From the NCBI GenBank assembly GCA_007693765.1, contig RECZ01000128.1, positions 1 through 33,773 on the forward strand: a DNA stretch of 33,773 bases. The letters run 5' to 3'. This DNA is from Phycisphaerales bacterium. Lineage in GTDB: Bacteria; Planctomycetota; Phycisphaerae; Phycisphaerales; UBA1924. Below the pieces are notes generated by a model. It was not told the DNA's origin, did no database searches, and was given only the letters and a program-made list of their open reading frames with translations. Both the position numbers and the translations under genes were made by a program. Of the stretch, positions 14,674 to 23,219 are shown piece by piece. Position 1 is the first letter of the stretch. Each line of letters opens with the position of its first letter.

Positions 14674-14910
14674 TCAGCCGGTGCGGCCCAGCCGGTGGGC
14701 ACGCACCCGCGAACGAGCCTCATCCACGAGGTCGAGCAGCCGTCGTCGTGTCTCCGGGCGGACGTCCAGCGTCGACGCCCGCTCCATCGCCTCCGTCGCC
14801 ATCCAGACCAGCAGCGTCGTGTGCTGGGCCGAGCCGGGATCGTTCCGGAGGTCTCGCTCGAGTTGGTCGGCGAGGTAGCAGCCGGCCCGGTCGTCGGAGG
14901 TTGTGCGCAT
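14674..14910 (-). CDS. small hypothetical protein
   Basis: 78 aa, soluble and charged, mostly helical by appearance: an N-terminal CYLADQLERDLRNDPGS segment and a C-terminal RRRLLDLVDEARSRVRAHR helix. I recognise no family. The ATG at 14908-14910 is preceded by GAGGA about 8 nt upstream. The same frame stays open to 15564 but the extra part lies antisense to scpB and is not credible. It is the first gene of a minus-strand run (then MATE, 66 bp further). It could be non-coding, but the start site and codon pattern favour a gene. Confidence 0.5.
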   Translation of the reverse strand: MRTTSDDRAGCYLADQLERDLRNDPGSAQHTTLLVWMATEAMERASTLDVRPETRRRLLDLVDEARSRVRAHRLGRTG

Positions 14911-15012
14911 TGGGACGGTCCTCGTGCGGGGGACGGGTGCGTGGGATGTGCCCATCGGCCGACCCCGGCGGACAATCCACCCCCACGCGCCGACGCGGGC
15001 GAGCGGCCGCGG

Positions 15013-15018
15013 TAGGAT
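15013..15018 (+). promoter_or_regulatory. candidate -10 hexamer TAGGAT, near-leaderless scpB start
   Basis: TAGGAT ends 9 nt before GTG 15028. The AGGA within it could alternatively be a distant Shine-Dalgarno, so this case is ambiguous. Confidence 0.3.
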
Positions 15019-15027
15019 GCAACGATC

Positions 15028-15717
15028 GTGACGAAAGCACCCCAGACCATCACCGATCCCACCCACGAAGAGGCGGCCCCCGAGGGCGTCGGCGCCGTCG
15101 ACCCCGCGGCTATCGCCCCCGCCGTGGAGGCCGTGCTCTTCAGCCTCGACAAGCCCACATCGCTCGCCAAGGTGGCCGAGGCGGTCGCCAAGCGGGTGCG
15201 GGAGACGCAGGCGCGGCACGTCCGCGAAGCGATCGATCTTCTGAATGAGACGTACGAGCAGACCGGGCGCGCCTTCCGCGTCGAGCAGGTCGCGGGCGGA
15301 TATCGGGTCATGACCATGCCCGAGCACGCGGAGGTCGTCGCGGCGTTCCACGCCTCCCGCGCCAGCGCCAAGCTCAGCCGCGCGGCGGTCGAGTCGCTCG
15401 CCGTCATCGCCTACCGCCAGCCGGTCACCCGCGTGCAGATCGAGGCGATCCGCGGCGTGGCGTGCGGCGAGGTGCTCCGCACGCTCCTCGACAAGCGGCT
15501 CATCGCCATCGTCGGACGGGCGGAGGAACTCGGGCGCCCGATGCTCTACGGCACGACGCGCCACTTCCTCGAACTCTTCGGCCTCTCGAGCGTGAAGGAC
15601 CTCCCCGCGGTGGGCGACATCGCCCCCGACTTCGCCGCGCTCATCGAGCAGAAGAACGACGATCCCCAGGGCGATGCGCCAGCGCCCGAGGATGCGCCGG
15701 AGGCCCCCGCGTCATGA
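15028..15717 (+). CDS. scpB: segregation and condensation protein B
   Basis: 229 aa. ScpB is the winged-helix dimer subunit of the SMC-ScpAB condensin complex that organises and segregates chromosomes. Visible family features are AVEAVLFSLDKPTSLAKVAEAV (written here with its start at residue 32) and the core SLAVIAYRQPVTRVQIEAIRG, followed by VLRTLLDKRLIAIVGR and GRPMLYGTTRHFLELFGL. Residues 1-30 and the last 25 are acidic, Pro/Ala-rich tails. No scpA or smc lies in the window. The start is GTG. Its stop overlaps the next gene by 4 bp (ATGA), so the two are probably translated together. Confidence 0.93.
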   Translation: MTKAPQTITDPTHEEAAPEGVGAVDPAAIAPAVEAVLFSLDKPTSLAKVAEAVAKRVRETQARHVREAIDLLNETYEQTGRAFRVEQVAGGYRVMTMPEHAEVVAAFHASRASAKLSRAAVESLAVIAYRQPVTRVQIEAIRGVACGEVLRTLLDKRLIAIVGRAEELGRPMLYGTTRHFLELFGLSSVKDLPAVGDIAPDFAALIEQKNDDPQGDAPAPEDAPEAPAS

Positions 15718-16175
15718 GTCGGTCGCAGCGCTTCGTTGTTTTCGCGGTCGTTCTCGCGGCGTCCCTGCTGGGCGGGTGCTCGACGTACAAGCTGCAGGGG
15801 CGCATCGTCGATGGACAGGTGAGCTACATCTCCGTGGTTGACGCCTCCGACCCGCGGCTCGTGGGCGGCTACGGCCTCGAGGGCGCCACGCTCGAACTCT
15901 GGACCGACCCCGACCGCATCAACCGCAAGCGCGTGGCCCAGGGCGTGAGCGACGGCGACGGCTACTTCGAACTGCCCGTCGACGAGATCGGCGCCGGCCT
16001 CCTCGAGTACGACGTCGGCCTCAACGTCCGGCGGCACGGCTACGCCGGCACGCAGCAGACCTTCCGCCTGCCGCCCCAGCGCCGGCGCGTGCTCGTCGTG
16101 CTCCGCCGCGGCGACGGGCCCCGCGACACCGAGGTGGAAGACCTGATGGAAGAGTACCGGCGCTTCAACCGCTGA
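15714..16175 (+). CDS. putative lipoprotein with carboxypeptidase-regulatory-like fold
   Basis: 153 aa. The signal peptide ends in LLGGC (Cys22). The mature part contains YGLEGATLELWTDP and SDGDGYFELPVDE, a pattern of the prealbumin-like/carboxypeptidase-regulatory beta-sandwich, in which an optional decoration or small ligand is carried by a cell-surface module. That is a structural guess from the GxxVxLxxD...T-x-G-x-F style and not a firm family call. It overlaps the end of scpB by 4 bp. The pairing with a cytoplasmic chromosome protein probably reflects shared transcription rather than a shared job. Confidence 0.7.
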   Translation: MSRSQRFVVFAVVLAASLLGGCSTYKLQGRIVDGQVSYISVVDASDPRLVGGYGLEGATLELWTDPDRINRKRVAQGVSDGDGYFELPVDEIGAGLLEYDVGLNVRRHGYAGTQQTFRLPPQRRRVLVVLRRGDGPRDTEVEDLMEEYRRFNR

Positions 16176-16230
16176 CCTTGGCGAAACGGCGTTCGCGCTC
16201 GCCGGGGGGAACCCGCCCGCGCGGGGGTCG

Positions 16231-16236
16231 TACACT
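16231..16236 (+). promoter_or_regulatory. candidate -10 hexamer TACACT, leaderless DUF58 start
   Basis: TACACT ends 7 nt before ATG 16244; no Shine-Dalgarno is present. It separates the scpB-lipoprotein unit from the DUF58 operon. No -35 is obvious. Confidence 0.42.
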
Positions 16237-16243
16237 CCGCGTG

Positions 16244-17377
16244 ATGGTGAAGCGTCGCAGACTCCATCTCGGGCTGCCGGGCATCGGCTACATCTTCGTG
16301 TCGGTCCTGCTCGGCCTCGGCGCGGTCAACAGCCAGAACAATCTGCTCTTCTGGGCGTTCGGCGTGGCCATCGTGGGTCTGCTGCTCTCGGGGCTGATCT
16401 CCGGCGCCATGCTGATGCGGGTGGAGGCGGTGCGCGAGGAGGTCGAATCGTCGAGCGTCGGCCGGCCGCTGCGCATCCGCTACGCGCTGCACAACCGCGC
16501 GCGGCTGCTGCCCGCGTTCGCGATCACCATCGAGGAACTCACGGGCAAGGGACGCAAAGGCTCGACGTGGGCCGCGCACATGCCCCTGCCCCGCGGCTAC
16601 GCCGCCCACATCGCCCCGCGACGCACCGTGCACGCGGTCGCCGGGGTGCGCCCGACCCGGCGCGGCGAGGCCGTGTTCGACGCGTTCCGCATCGTGAGCG
16701 GTTTCCCGTTCGGCCTCTTCCTGAAGTCCGTGACGTTCATCGACGATCCCCGCGCCGGCGCCCGCGCGCTGGTGCGGCCCGAGGTGCGCCCCGTGCGCCA
16801 CGGCGTGGTGCGCGAGCTCGTGCGCATCGCCGGCGAGGGCGCCACCAACACCGACAGCCTCGGGCGCGGCGACGAGTTCTTCGGATTGCGCGAGTACGCC
16901 CCCGGCGACAGCCCCCGCCACATCGCTTGGCGCTCCACCGCCCGCACGGGCGAGCTCGTGGTGCGGGAGCACGTCGCCCCCTCGCCCACGCGCGTGTGGG
17001 TCGGCCTCGCATTGCGGTCGGACGACGACACCCGGCGCGAACGCGCCATCAGCATGGCCGCGAGCCTGCTCGTCGCCGCCCACCGCGAGGGGGTCGAGAC
17101 GGGGTTGCACATCATTTCGGAGGGGGTGCGCATCCCGGCGCGCACGGGCGCGCGGCATCTCGGGGCGATGCTCGATGCGCTGGCGTTGATCGGCGCCGAT
17201 CGCCCGCCCACCCCGCGACGGATGGCCCGGCACGACGCGCCCAAGGGCGCGTGGGTCATCGTGCACGACGACGAGCCGACGCGTGCGATCGCCTCACCCG
17301 ACGCCCGCCACGTCACCGCGCTCCGCCCCGGCGAGGTCTTCATGGACGACCACCCCGATACGGAGGGGGCGTCGTGA
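16244..17377 (+). CDS. DUF58 domain membrane protein
   Basis: 377 aa. Two membrane helices near the N-terminus (about 12-30 and 33-57) precede a cytosol- or periplasm-facing domain. The DUF58 signature is GDEFFGLREYAPGD (209-222), followed by SPRHIAWRSTARTGELVVRE. DUF58 proteins have a von Willebrand A-like fold and usually belong to MoxR-ATPase/transglutaminase clusters; the role is poorly known. I chose ATG 16244 over the in-frame TTG at 16178 because a -10-like hexamer sits 7 nt before it and the extra residues are low-complexity. The stop overlaps the GTG of the next gene. No MoxR ATPase gene lies next to it. Confidence 0.88.
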   Translation: MVKRRRLHLGLPGIGYIFVSVLLGLGAVNSQNNLLFWAFGVAIVGLLLSGLISGAMLMRVEAVREEVESSSVGRPLRIRYALHNRARLLPAFAITIEELTGKGRKGSTWAAHMPLPRGYAAHIAPRRTVHAVAGVRPTRRGEAVFDAFRIVSGFPFGLFLKSVTFIDDPRAGARALVRPEVRPVRHGVVRELVRIAGEGATNTDSLGRGDEFFGLREYAPGDSPRHIAWRSTARTGELVVREHVAPSPTRVWVGLALRSDDDTRRERAISMAASLLVAAHREGVETGLHIISEGVRIPARTGARHLGAMLDALALIGADRPPTPRRMARHDAPKGAWVIVHDDEPTRAIASPDARHVTALRPGEVFMDDHPDTEGAS

Positions 17378-19566
17378 ATCTCCTCAGACGAGCCGACGTC
17401 TGGCGGCTGGCCGCGATGGCGATGGGCATCGTGTGCTTCTTCGTCGCCTCCGGGCACATCTTCATCGCCCTCGTCGCGCTGGGTCTGGCCGCGATGGGCC
17501 GGATGCTCGTCGGCGACCGCAGCGACCGCGCCCTGCCTCGGTGGCTGCTCAACCTGCTCGTGCTCGTGGCGTCGGCGTACGCGGGGCAGCGTTCGCTCTC
17601 GAACCCGCAGGACACCGTCGAGTACATCGGCACCCTGCTGGCGTGGGTGCAGGTGGTGAAGCTGTACGACAAGCAGACGCCGCGCGACCACGCGCAGTTG
17701 CTCATCATGAGCGTCTTCACGGTGATCGCGGCGTGCCTGACCAGCAACGCGATCGAGATCGGCGTCGCGCTCGCCCTCTACACGCCGATCGCGCTGTACG
17801 CGATCCTCCTGCACCAGGTGGCCTCGCCGCAGCGCCGCGTGCGCTTCACGAACCCGGACACCCCCGCACCGGCGTTCAACGCCCGCTCGCTGGCGCACCT
17901 CCGCGCGAGCGTGCTGGTGATGACGACGCTCGGAGTGCTGGGCGCGGGCGTGGTGTACCTCGTCCTGCCCCGCGGCATGGGCTCGGACATGTTCTCCGAC
18001 TGGTCCAGCCCGCGGGCGGGCGCCATGAGCGGCTTCACCGACGAGGTGGCGCTGGGCAGGCCCGGCGAGATCACCGAATCGCAGGAGACCGTGCTCGACC
18101 TCGTGCTCCTCGACGAGACAGGGCGCAACATCGGCTCGCTCAACCGCTCCGTGCTGCTGCGCGGGGCAACGCTCGAGCACTACGACGCCTCCCGCGGCCT
18201 CTGGCGGCGCGCCGACGACGCCGCGGAGCGCAGCGAAACGGTCTGGCCCGGCCCTGGCGCCGCCCTGTCCATCGGCCCCTCGATCGCCTCGCAGCGCTAC
18301 GTGCAGCGCATCACCATCCGCAACAAGCAGCACGACCACCTCTTCACGATGTCGCGGCCCGTCGCCGTGGCTTTCGACCGCGAGACGCAGGTCCGCCTGC
18401 GTCCCCACGACCACGTGCTGACCACCAGTCGCAACGGGCGCGTCACCTACTCGGTCGAATCGGAGATCGACGTGCGCCCGAGCCAGGCCCTGCGCACGCC
18501 GCGGCTGCCGAGGCTCTTCGGCGAGGGGCCGATCCACGACCTCGCCCTCGAAGTGCTCGCCGCGAGCGACATCGAGCGCGACCCGGAGGCGCACATCACG
18601 CGGCACGACCGACAGATCGCCCGCATTTTCGAGCGCTACCTCCAGACCGAGTACCAGTACGACACCTTCCTCGAGGCGCCCGAGAGCGACGAAGACCCGA
18701 TGGAGATGTTCCTCTTCCGCGTGCGCCGGGGGCACTGCGAATACTTCGCCGGCGCCATGGCCGCGATGCTGCGCAGCGTCGGCATCGACGCCCGCGTCGT
18801 CACCGGGTACCGCGCCAGCGAGTTCAACGACATCGCCGGCCACTACACCGTCCGGCAGAGCAACGCCCACGCGTGGGTCGAGGCGCAGGTCGACGAGGGG
18901 CTGTGGATGACCTACGACCCCTCGCCGCCGGAGTTCGTCAGCGCCCTGCACGCGCCGCGGGGCGGTCTGCTCGGGCGTCTGGAGAAGATGTACGAAGCCG
19001 TCGAGCACGGGTGGATCACCTGGGTCGTGGGCTTCGACGAGCAGAAACGCACATCGATCCTCGGCCTCGACGCCGAGCGCGACGGCGCACGCTTCAACAT
19101 CTCGGTGGAGTGGCTCTACGCCTCCCGCGCCGACATCGCGCGGCGGCTGTTGCAGAGCGCGCTCTGGGGGGTCATCGCGTTCGGCGTCACGGCGCTGCTC
19201 GGGTTCGGCCTCCGCTTCGTCTGGCGGTGGCTCGAGAGCGTCCGCCCGGGCCTGTTCGCGTCGCTCTTAGCGCGCCGTGCCCCGCGCTCCGGCGAACGCC
19301 GCGAACTCGCCTTCTACCGCGCCGCCCTCAACGCCCTCGCCCGCGCCGGCGTGGGCAAGCCGGCCTGGCGCACCCCCATGACGCACGCCGACGCGCTCGC
19401 CCGGCGCGACCCCGCGCTCGCCTCCGACCTCCGCACCCTCGTCGAGCTGTACTATCGCGAGCGTTTCGCCGGCCGCCCGCTCACGCCCGACGAAGTCGAA
19501 CGCGCCCAGCGTTCGCTCGGGTCCCTGCGGACGCGGCTCAACGGCACGCGGGAGCGCACGCGATGA
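17374..19566 (+). CDS. TgpA-like membrane transglutaminase-domain protein
   Basis: 730 aa. Several membrane helices (about residues 10-60, 60-75, 105-150 and 180-200) are followed by a large extracytoplasmic region and another helix near residue 600. The transglutaminase-like catalytic triad is intact: C455 in GHCEYFAGAMAAMLRS, H499 in SNAHAWVEAQ and D515 in TYDPSPP. The family (DUF3488/transglutaminase/DUF4129) is typically encoded next to DUF58, as here. The substrate is unknown; acyl transfer or proteolysis at the cell surface is likely. The start is GTG 17374 inside the DUF58 stop (GTGA), with GGAGGGGG upstream. The stop overlaps the following ATG, so three genes are chained. Confidence 0.9.
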   Translation: MNLLRRADVWRLAAMAMGIVCFFVASGHIFIALVALGLAAMGRMLVGDRSDRALPRWLLNLLVLVASAYAGQRSLSNPQDTVEYIGTLLAWVQVVKLYDKQTPRDHAQLLIMSVFTVIAACLTSNAIEIGVALALYTPIALYAILLHQVASPQRRVRFTNPDTPAPAFNARSLAHLRASVLVMTTLGVLGAGVVYLVLPRGMGSDMFSDWSSPRAGAMSGFTDEVALGRPGEITESQETVLDLVLLDETGRNIGSLNRSVLLRGATLEHYDASRGLWRRADDAAERSETVWPGPGAALSIGPSIASQRYVQRITIRNKQHDHLFTMSRPVAVAFDRETQVRLRPHDHVLTTSRNGRVTYSVESEIDVRPSQALRTPRLPRLFGEGPIHDLALEVLAASDIERDPEAHITRHDRQIARIFERYLQTEYQYDTFLEAPESDEDPMEMFLFRVRRGHCEYFAGAMAAMLRSVGIDARVVTGYRASEFNDIAGHYTVRQSNAHAWVEAQVDEGLWMTYDPSPPEFVSALHAPRGGLLGRLEKMYEAVEHGWITWVVGFDEQKRTSILGLDAERDGARFNISVEWLYASRADIARRLLQSALWGVIAFGVTALLGFGLRFVWRWLESVRPGLFASLLARRAPRSGERRELAFYRAALNALARAGVGKPAWRTPMTHADALARRDPALASDLRTLVELYYRERFAGRPLTPDEVERAQRSLGSLRTRLNGTRERTR

Positions 19567-20264
19567 CGGATCGCACGGCCGAACGACGCGAGGAAGACTG
19601 GTCGCCGCTCGAGCCCGATGTGCACGAGCGACAGATCGAAGCCCTCGGCGCCTTCGTGCGCGCTAATAGCGTGCGCACCGCCGTCGACCTCGGCAGCGGC
19701 GACGGGCGCGTGGGCGTGCCCATGGCCGCGCTCGGCGTCCGCGTGCTGGCGATCGACAACGACGACGAGGCGCTGCGGCGCTGCGCGGCGGCCGGCCTCA
19801 CCACCCGCAACGCCGACCTCCTCGACCCCGCGCTCGACTGCACCCTCGACGGCGAACCGCCCGACTGCGCGTGGTGCCTCGGCAACACGCTGATGGAGAT
19901 CCCCGACGGCGCCGACGCCGCGGCGATGCTGCGCCGACTCCGCGCGGCCCTGCGCCCGGGCGCGTGCCTGATCATCGACAACTTCAGCGCCCGCTACTGG
20001 CCCTGCGTCGCCCAGGGGTTGTGGGTGAGCGGCGTCAGCCCCGACGGCACGGAGCAGATCGTCTGGGCGGACGACGACAACGTCTTCGCCCTCCGGCGCG
20101 GCGACGAGGTGGATGTCGACCACGAGGAGATCCGCCCCGGCGACCGCCTCATCCGCCTGTGGACGCGTAACGAACTGCGCCTCCTCGCCATGGCGACCGG
20201 CTGGGAGGGCCCCGAGGAGGACGAATCGGGCGAACTCCTCATCCTGCGCCGCCCCGAGGCGTAA
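19563..20264 (+). CDS. class I SAM-dependent methyltransferase
   Basis: 233 aa, soluble. Motif I is VDLGSGDGRVG (41-51) and the acidic residue that binds the SAM ribose is in VLAIDNDDEAL (D65). A later segment GNTLMEIPDGADAAAMLRRL with RAALRPGACLIIDNFS is typical of class I small-molecule methyltransferases. The substrate cannot be inferred. Its ATG lies in the transglutaminase stop (ATGA), so it is part of the DUF58 operon; whether it works with those proteins or merely shares the mRNA is unknown. Confidence 0.85.
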   Translation: MTDRTAERREEDWSPLEPDVHERQIEALGAFVRANSVRTAVDLGSGDGRVGVPMAALGVRVLAIDNDDEALRRCAAAGLTTRNADLLDPALDCTLDGEPPDCAWCLGNTLMEIPDGADAAAMLRRLRAALRPGACLIIDNFSARYWPCVAQGLWVSGVSPDGTEQIVWADDDNVFALRRGDEVDVDHEEIRPGDRLIRLWTRNELRLLAMATGWEGPEEDESGELLILRRPEA

Positions 20265-20369
20265 GCCACCGGGGCCGCGAGCCGGACCCAACAGCGCCGG
20301 CGATGGTTCTCGGTCCTGCGTTGTTGGTGTGCGTCGCTCCGGGTCAAGCCACCCGCGCGATGGATCGAT

Positions 20370-20389
20370 AAGCCTCCGTTGGGGGGCTT
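20370..20389. terminator. hairpin between the methyltransferase and PilZ-like genes
   Basis: aagcctcc-gttg-gggggctt, an 8-bp stem with one G-T pair, about 105 bp after the methyltransferase stop and 40 bp before the PilZ-like start. No U-tract follows. It may end the operon or shape the leader of the next gene. Confidence 0.35.
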
Positions 20390-20429
20390 CGCGAACAGCC
20401 ATGCGCACCACGCCGAGAGGGGACGCCCC

Positions 20430-21329
20430 GTGCCCGCACGCCGATCCAGAACAGAACACTGGCGCGACAGCCTCGCGCAGCTCGCCGAGCGCGGCGGCGC
20501 GCTCGAGGTCTCGCTCGCCGGCCCGGAGGGCGAGGACTACGACTACAACCACTCCGTGCGCAAGAACCTCATCTGGCGCGTGCGCGTCCTCTCCGTCAAC
20601 GATCACGAGATCGTCGTGGAAGAGCCCGTCGTCATGCGCCAGCGCATCGCCCTGGCGCCCGGCATCGAGCTCATCGGCGTCATCGCGATCGGGCCCAACC
20701 GCTGGATGTTCCGCACCCGCAACCTCGGCCCCACCAGCGGGCGCCTCGCCGGCGGGCTCGAAACCGGCGCCCTCCGCCTCATCATGCCCAGCGAGGTCGA
20801 GCGCTGCCAGCGCCGCTCGTTCTACCGCGTCTCCACGATGGGCCTGCACCTGCCCATCATCGAGTGCAGCGCGCTGCTCGACCCGGAGTCCGCCTTCGCC
20901 GCCGAGGCGGCCAACCAGGCGCTCATCACCGATCAACTCACCGACGACGTGATCGCCCGCATCGAGCCCGCTCCCGAGCACTCCGTGCTCGTGCCCGAGA
21001 TCGGCCCCTCCTTCGAGGCCAGCATGGTCAACCTCGGCGGCGGCGGCGTGGGCCTGCTCGTCGAGCCCGATCAGGCCCACGGCCTCGAGAGCCACCGCCT
21101 GTTCTGGCTGATGATCAACCTCACGCCGCACATCCCCTCGCCGCTGGGCGTGAGCGCGCGCCTCGTGCACACGCACCTGGACGTCTCGCACCGCACGTAC
21201 GCGGGCATGTCGTTCGAGTTCGGGCGCCACCGGGCGCACGAGAAGTTCGTGGTGGAGCAGATCTGCCGCTACGTCGCCGAGGTGCAGCGCGAGCAACTCC
21301 GCAGCCGCTACGATCGCGACGCGGGCTGA
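20430..21329 (+). CDS. PilZ-like domain protein (possible c-di-GMP receptor)
   Basis: 299 aa, soluble. Residues 20-118 resemble the N-terminal beta domain of flagellar-brake-type PilZ proteins (HEIVVEEPVVMRQRIAL, then IELIGVIAIGPNRWMF). RRSFYR (R129-R133) is an RxxxR motif placed where PilZ domains start, and NLGGGG (201-206) occupies the place of the (D/N)xSxxG motif, with Gly for Ser. About 68 residues separate the two motifs, longer than usual, implying an inserted segment (about 147-195). The GTG at 20430 has GAGGGG about 8 nt upstream; an earlier in-frame TTG at 20379 lacks support. Binding of c-di-GMP is plausible but not assured given the altered motif. Confidence 0.6.
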   Translation: MPARRSRTEHWRDSLAQLAERGGALEVSLAGPEGEDYDYNHSVRKNLIWRVRVLSVNDHEIVVEEPVVMRQRIALAPGIELIGVIAIGPNRWMFRTRNLGPTSGRLAGGLETGALRLIMPSEVERCQRRSFYRVSTMGLHLPIIECSALLDPESAFAAEAANQALITDQLTDDVIARIEPAPEHSVLVPEIGPSFEASMVNLGGGGVGLLVEPDQAHGLESHRLFWLMINLTPHIPSPLGVSARLVHTHLDVSHRTYAGMSFEFGRHRAHEKFVVEQICRYVAEVQREQLRSRYDRDAG

Positions 21330-21388
21330 TCACAATCGAACACGCATCAGCATGAACCGCCTCGCCGCTCGCACGGCGCGACACACCG

Positions 21389-22186
21389 TCAGCGCACGAT
21401 CCGCACGCGCTCCGTCGGGCGTTCCAGCACGTTGATGGCCGCGACGCCGTCGCCGGTGCGCAGCATCACCGGGTTCTCGCCCCCGTTGAGCACGCAGGTG
21501 TAGCGCGAGCCGCGGACCTCGTGCCGCTCGATGCGGTCGTAGGGGCTGGCGTTCTCGAGCACGGCCCGGCCCTCGCCGGCGTCGACGTCCAGCAACCCTG
21601 TCGAGCCGCGCGCGATCTGCAGGCGGATGTTGCCCTTGCCCGTCGTGAGCGCCACGGGGTCCGCGATGGGCGTGGCCGTCCGCACCTCGATGGGCCCCTC
21701 GTCGAGTTCCGCGTGGATGGCCCCGGCGACGCCGATAAGGATGATCCGCCCCTCGCCGACGCGCACCCGCACCCCGCCGGCGGCGGGCGCCGTGATGCGC
21801 ACGTCGACGCGGTGCCCCTCGACGCTCGGGCGCACCGTCGTGGACCGCACCCGCACGATGGGGAGGTCGTGGGCCTCGTCCGTCTCGACCGTCACCGACT
21901 CGTGGGCCAGGATCATCTCCCGATCCTCGCGCTCGACGTCGCCGTCGATGCGGAGGGTGTGCCGCACGTCGATCTCGCGCACACGCGGGTCGATGCGGAC
22001 GATCACGTCGCCGCGGAAGTTTTCCACATCGATGGCGGGCCCGGCGACGCGGGCGTCTGCGATCATCGGCGGATCGATCCGGATGCGCTCCGCACGCTCG
22101 GTGGCGCAGCCCCAGAGCGGCGCCAGAGCGAAAACAGCGAGGGCGAGGGTTCCGGCGAGCGTGCGGCGGGTTCGGGCGTGCGGCAT
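21389..22186 (-). CDS. putative lipoprotein, DUF4097-like beta-strand protein
   Basis: 265 aa. The signal peptide ends LAPLWGC (Cys27). The mature part is almost all short beta strands with repeated GxGxxxL turns: VRVRVGEGRIILIGVAG, ALTTGKGNIRLQIARG, LLDVDAGEGRAVLEN and MLRTGDGVAAINVL. This ladder resembles the putative adhesin family DUF4097. It probably sits on the periplasmic or outer surface. The ATG (22184-22186) has AGGAG about 9 nt upstream. It is convergent with the PilZ-like gene and divergent from the next lipoprotein gene. The function is unknown. Confidence 0.68.
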   Translation of the reverse strand: MPHARTRRTLAGTLALAVFALAPLWGCATERAERIRIDPPMIADARVAGPAIDVENFRGDVIVRIDPRVREIDVRHTLRIDGDVEREDREMILAHESVTVETDEAHDLPIVRVRSTTVRPSVEGHRVDVRITAPAAGGVRVRVGEGRIILIGVAGAIHAELDEGPIEVRTATPIADPVALTTGKGNIRLQIARGSTGLLDVDAGEGRAVLENASPYDRIERHEVRGSRYTCVLNGGENPVMLRTGDGVAAINVLERPTERVRIVR

Positions 22187-22385
22187 GGTCAAGCTCCTGC
22201 GGGTCTGCGTCCGAGGGTGGACGGGCGGGCGTACCCTTGAGACGATATCGAATGCCCGCCGATCCCACATGAACCGCCCGCGGCCCATCTGGCCCGGGCG
22301 GGACGAACCGGCGAGGCGCTCGCCGCGAAGAGTGCCGCAGAAGCGGCGAGCGGACAGACGAATCTCCGGCGCGAGGTGCTACGCC

Positions 22386-23171
22386 ATGGGCAGAACCACG
22401 GATCGTAAAAACCCCCGAATCATCGCTCTGCGTGGCGTGGCCTGCGGCGCCGCGTCGGTGCTCCTGCTCGCGGGGATGTCCGGCTGTGAGTGGTGGCTCT
22501 CGATCAATCAGGGCGGCAAGTCGCTGGCCGAGAAACTGATCGACGACCGCTTCGGCGACGACGACAAACCGCAGAGGGGCTCCGGCGCGACGGTGACCGG
22601 CGGCGCAGGCGGCGCCGGCGGGTCGAGCGGTGGCGGCGCGGGCGGACGTTCCGCCGCATCTGGCGCTGCGGGGAGCGAGAGCGACGAAGCGGACACACCG
22701 CAGGAGGCCGCCGCGAAGCCGCCGCGGCTCACCGCCCACATCGGCGGGCACCGGTGGGACGTCCGCGCTCTGCGCATCACGCCCATCGACCACGGCGCCC
22801 TGGCGCTCGAGGCGCGCCTCACCAACGCCGGATCGCCCGCGTCCGTGCGCATCGTCTTCGACAGCGCCGGCTGGCCCAAAGACGCGAGCGGCGCCCCGGT
22901 GGACTTCGATTGGAACGACGAGCGCCCGGACGTTGAGCGCTCCACGGAGATGCCCACCGGCGAGGCCCTGTCGCTCGACGGCCGCCGTCACGCGCTCGCA
23001 CTCGTCGGAGTGAACGCCGCGCTCGATCGCGACCCCGAGCACCCGCGCCTCACGGGGATCATCGACGCCCACGCCACGCGCACGACGAGCGAGGGGCACG
23101 CCTTCGAGCAGCTTTTGCGGGTGCGGTTCGATGTCGGGGTCGAGGCCGCCGCCGAAGCCACCGACCGCTGA
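22386..23171 (+). CDS. putative lipoprotein with Gly/Ser-rich linker
   Basis: 261 aa. The signal peptide ends LAGMSGC (Cys34). A low-complexity linker of Gly, Ala and Ser (about 68-97) joins it to a C-terminal beta domain of about 150 residues (AHIGGHRWDVRALRITPID onward) that I cannot assign. It probably holds a folded domain away from the membrane. The ATG has GAGGTG about 9 nt upstream. It is divergent from the DUF4097-like gene across a 199-bp region in which TTGAGA occurs (22237-22242) without a matching -10. Tail to tail with the pseudopilin gene. Confidence 0.7.
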   Translation: MGRTTDRKNPRIIALRGVACGAASVLLLAGMSGCEWWLSINQGGKSLAEKLIDDRFGDDDKPQRGSGATVTGGAGGAGGSSGGGAGGRSAASGAAGSESDEADTPQEAAAKPPRLTAHIGGHRWDVRALRITPIDHGALALEARLTNAGSPASVRIVFDSAGWPKDASGAPVDFDWNDERPDVERSTEMPTGEALSLDGRRHALALVGVNAALDRDPEHPRLTGIIDAHATRTTSEGHAFEQLLRVRFDVGVEAAAEATDR

Positions 23172-23219
23172 GGGTCTGGAAAGCGAGGGGGCGCGCCGGC
23201 TGGGGGGTGTGGCCGCGGA

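Noticed and set aside
14674-15564. 296-residue minus-strand open frame
   Set aside because: The extension beyond 14910 lies antisense to scpB, which is a certain gene. Only the 78-residue start with its own ribosome site is kept.
16567-17373. Upstream part of the transglutaminase frame, open from 16567
   Set aside because: It overlaps DUF58 in another frame and is low-complexity Arg/Pro sequence. The GTG at 17374 with GGAGG is the real start.
20282-20400. c-di-GMP (GEMM) riboswitch before the PilZ-like gene
   Set aside because: Only AAGCCTCC recalls the motif; the rest of the conserved core and the second helix are absent, and the segment pairs with itself as a simple hairpin.
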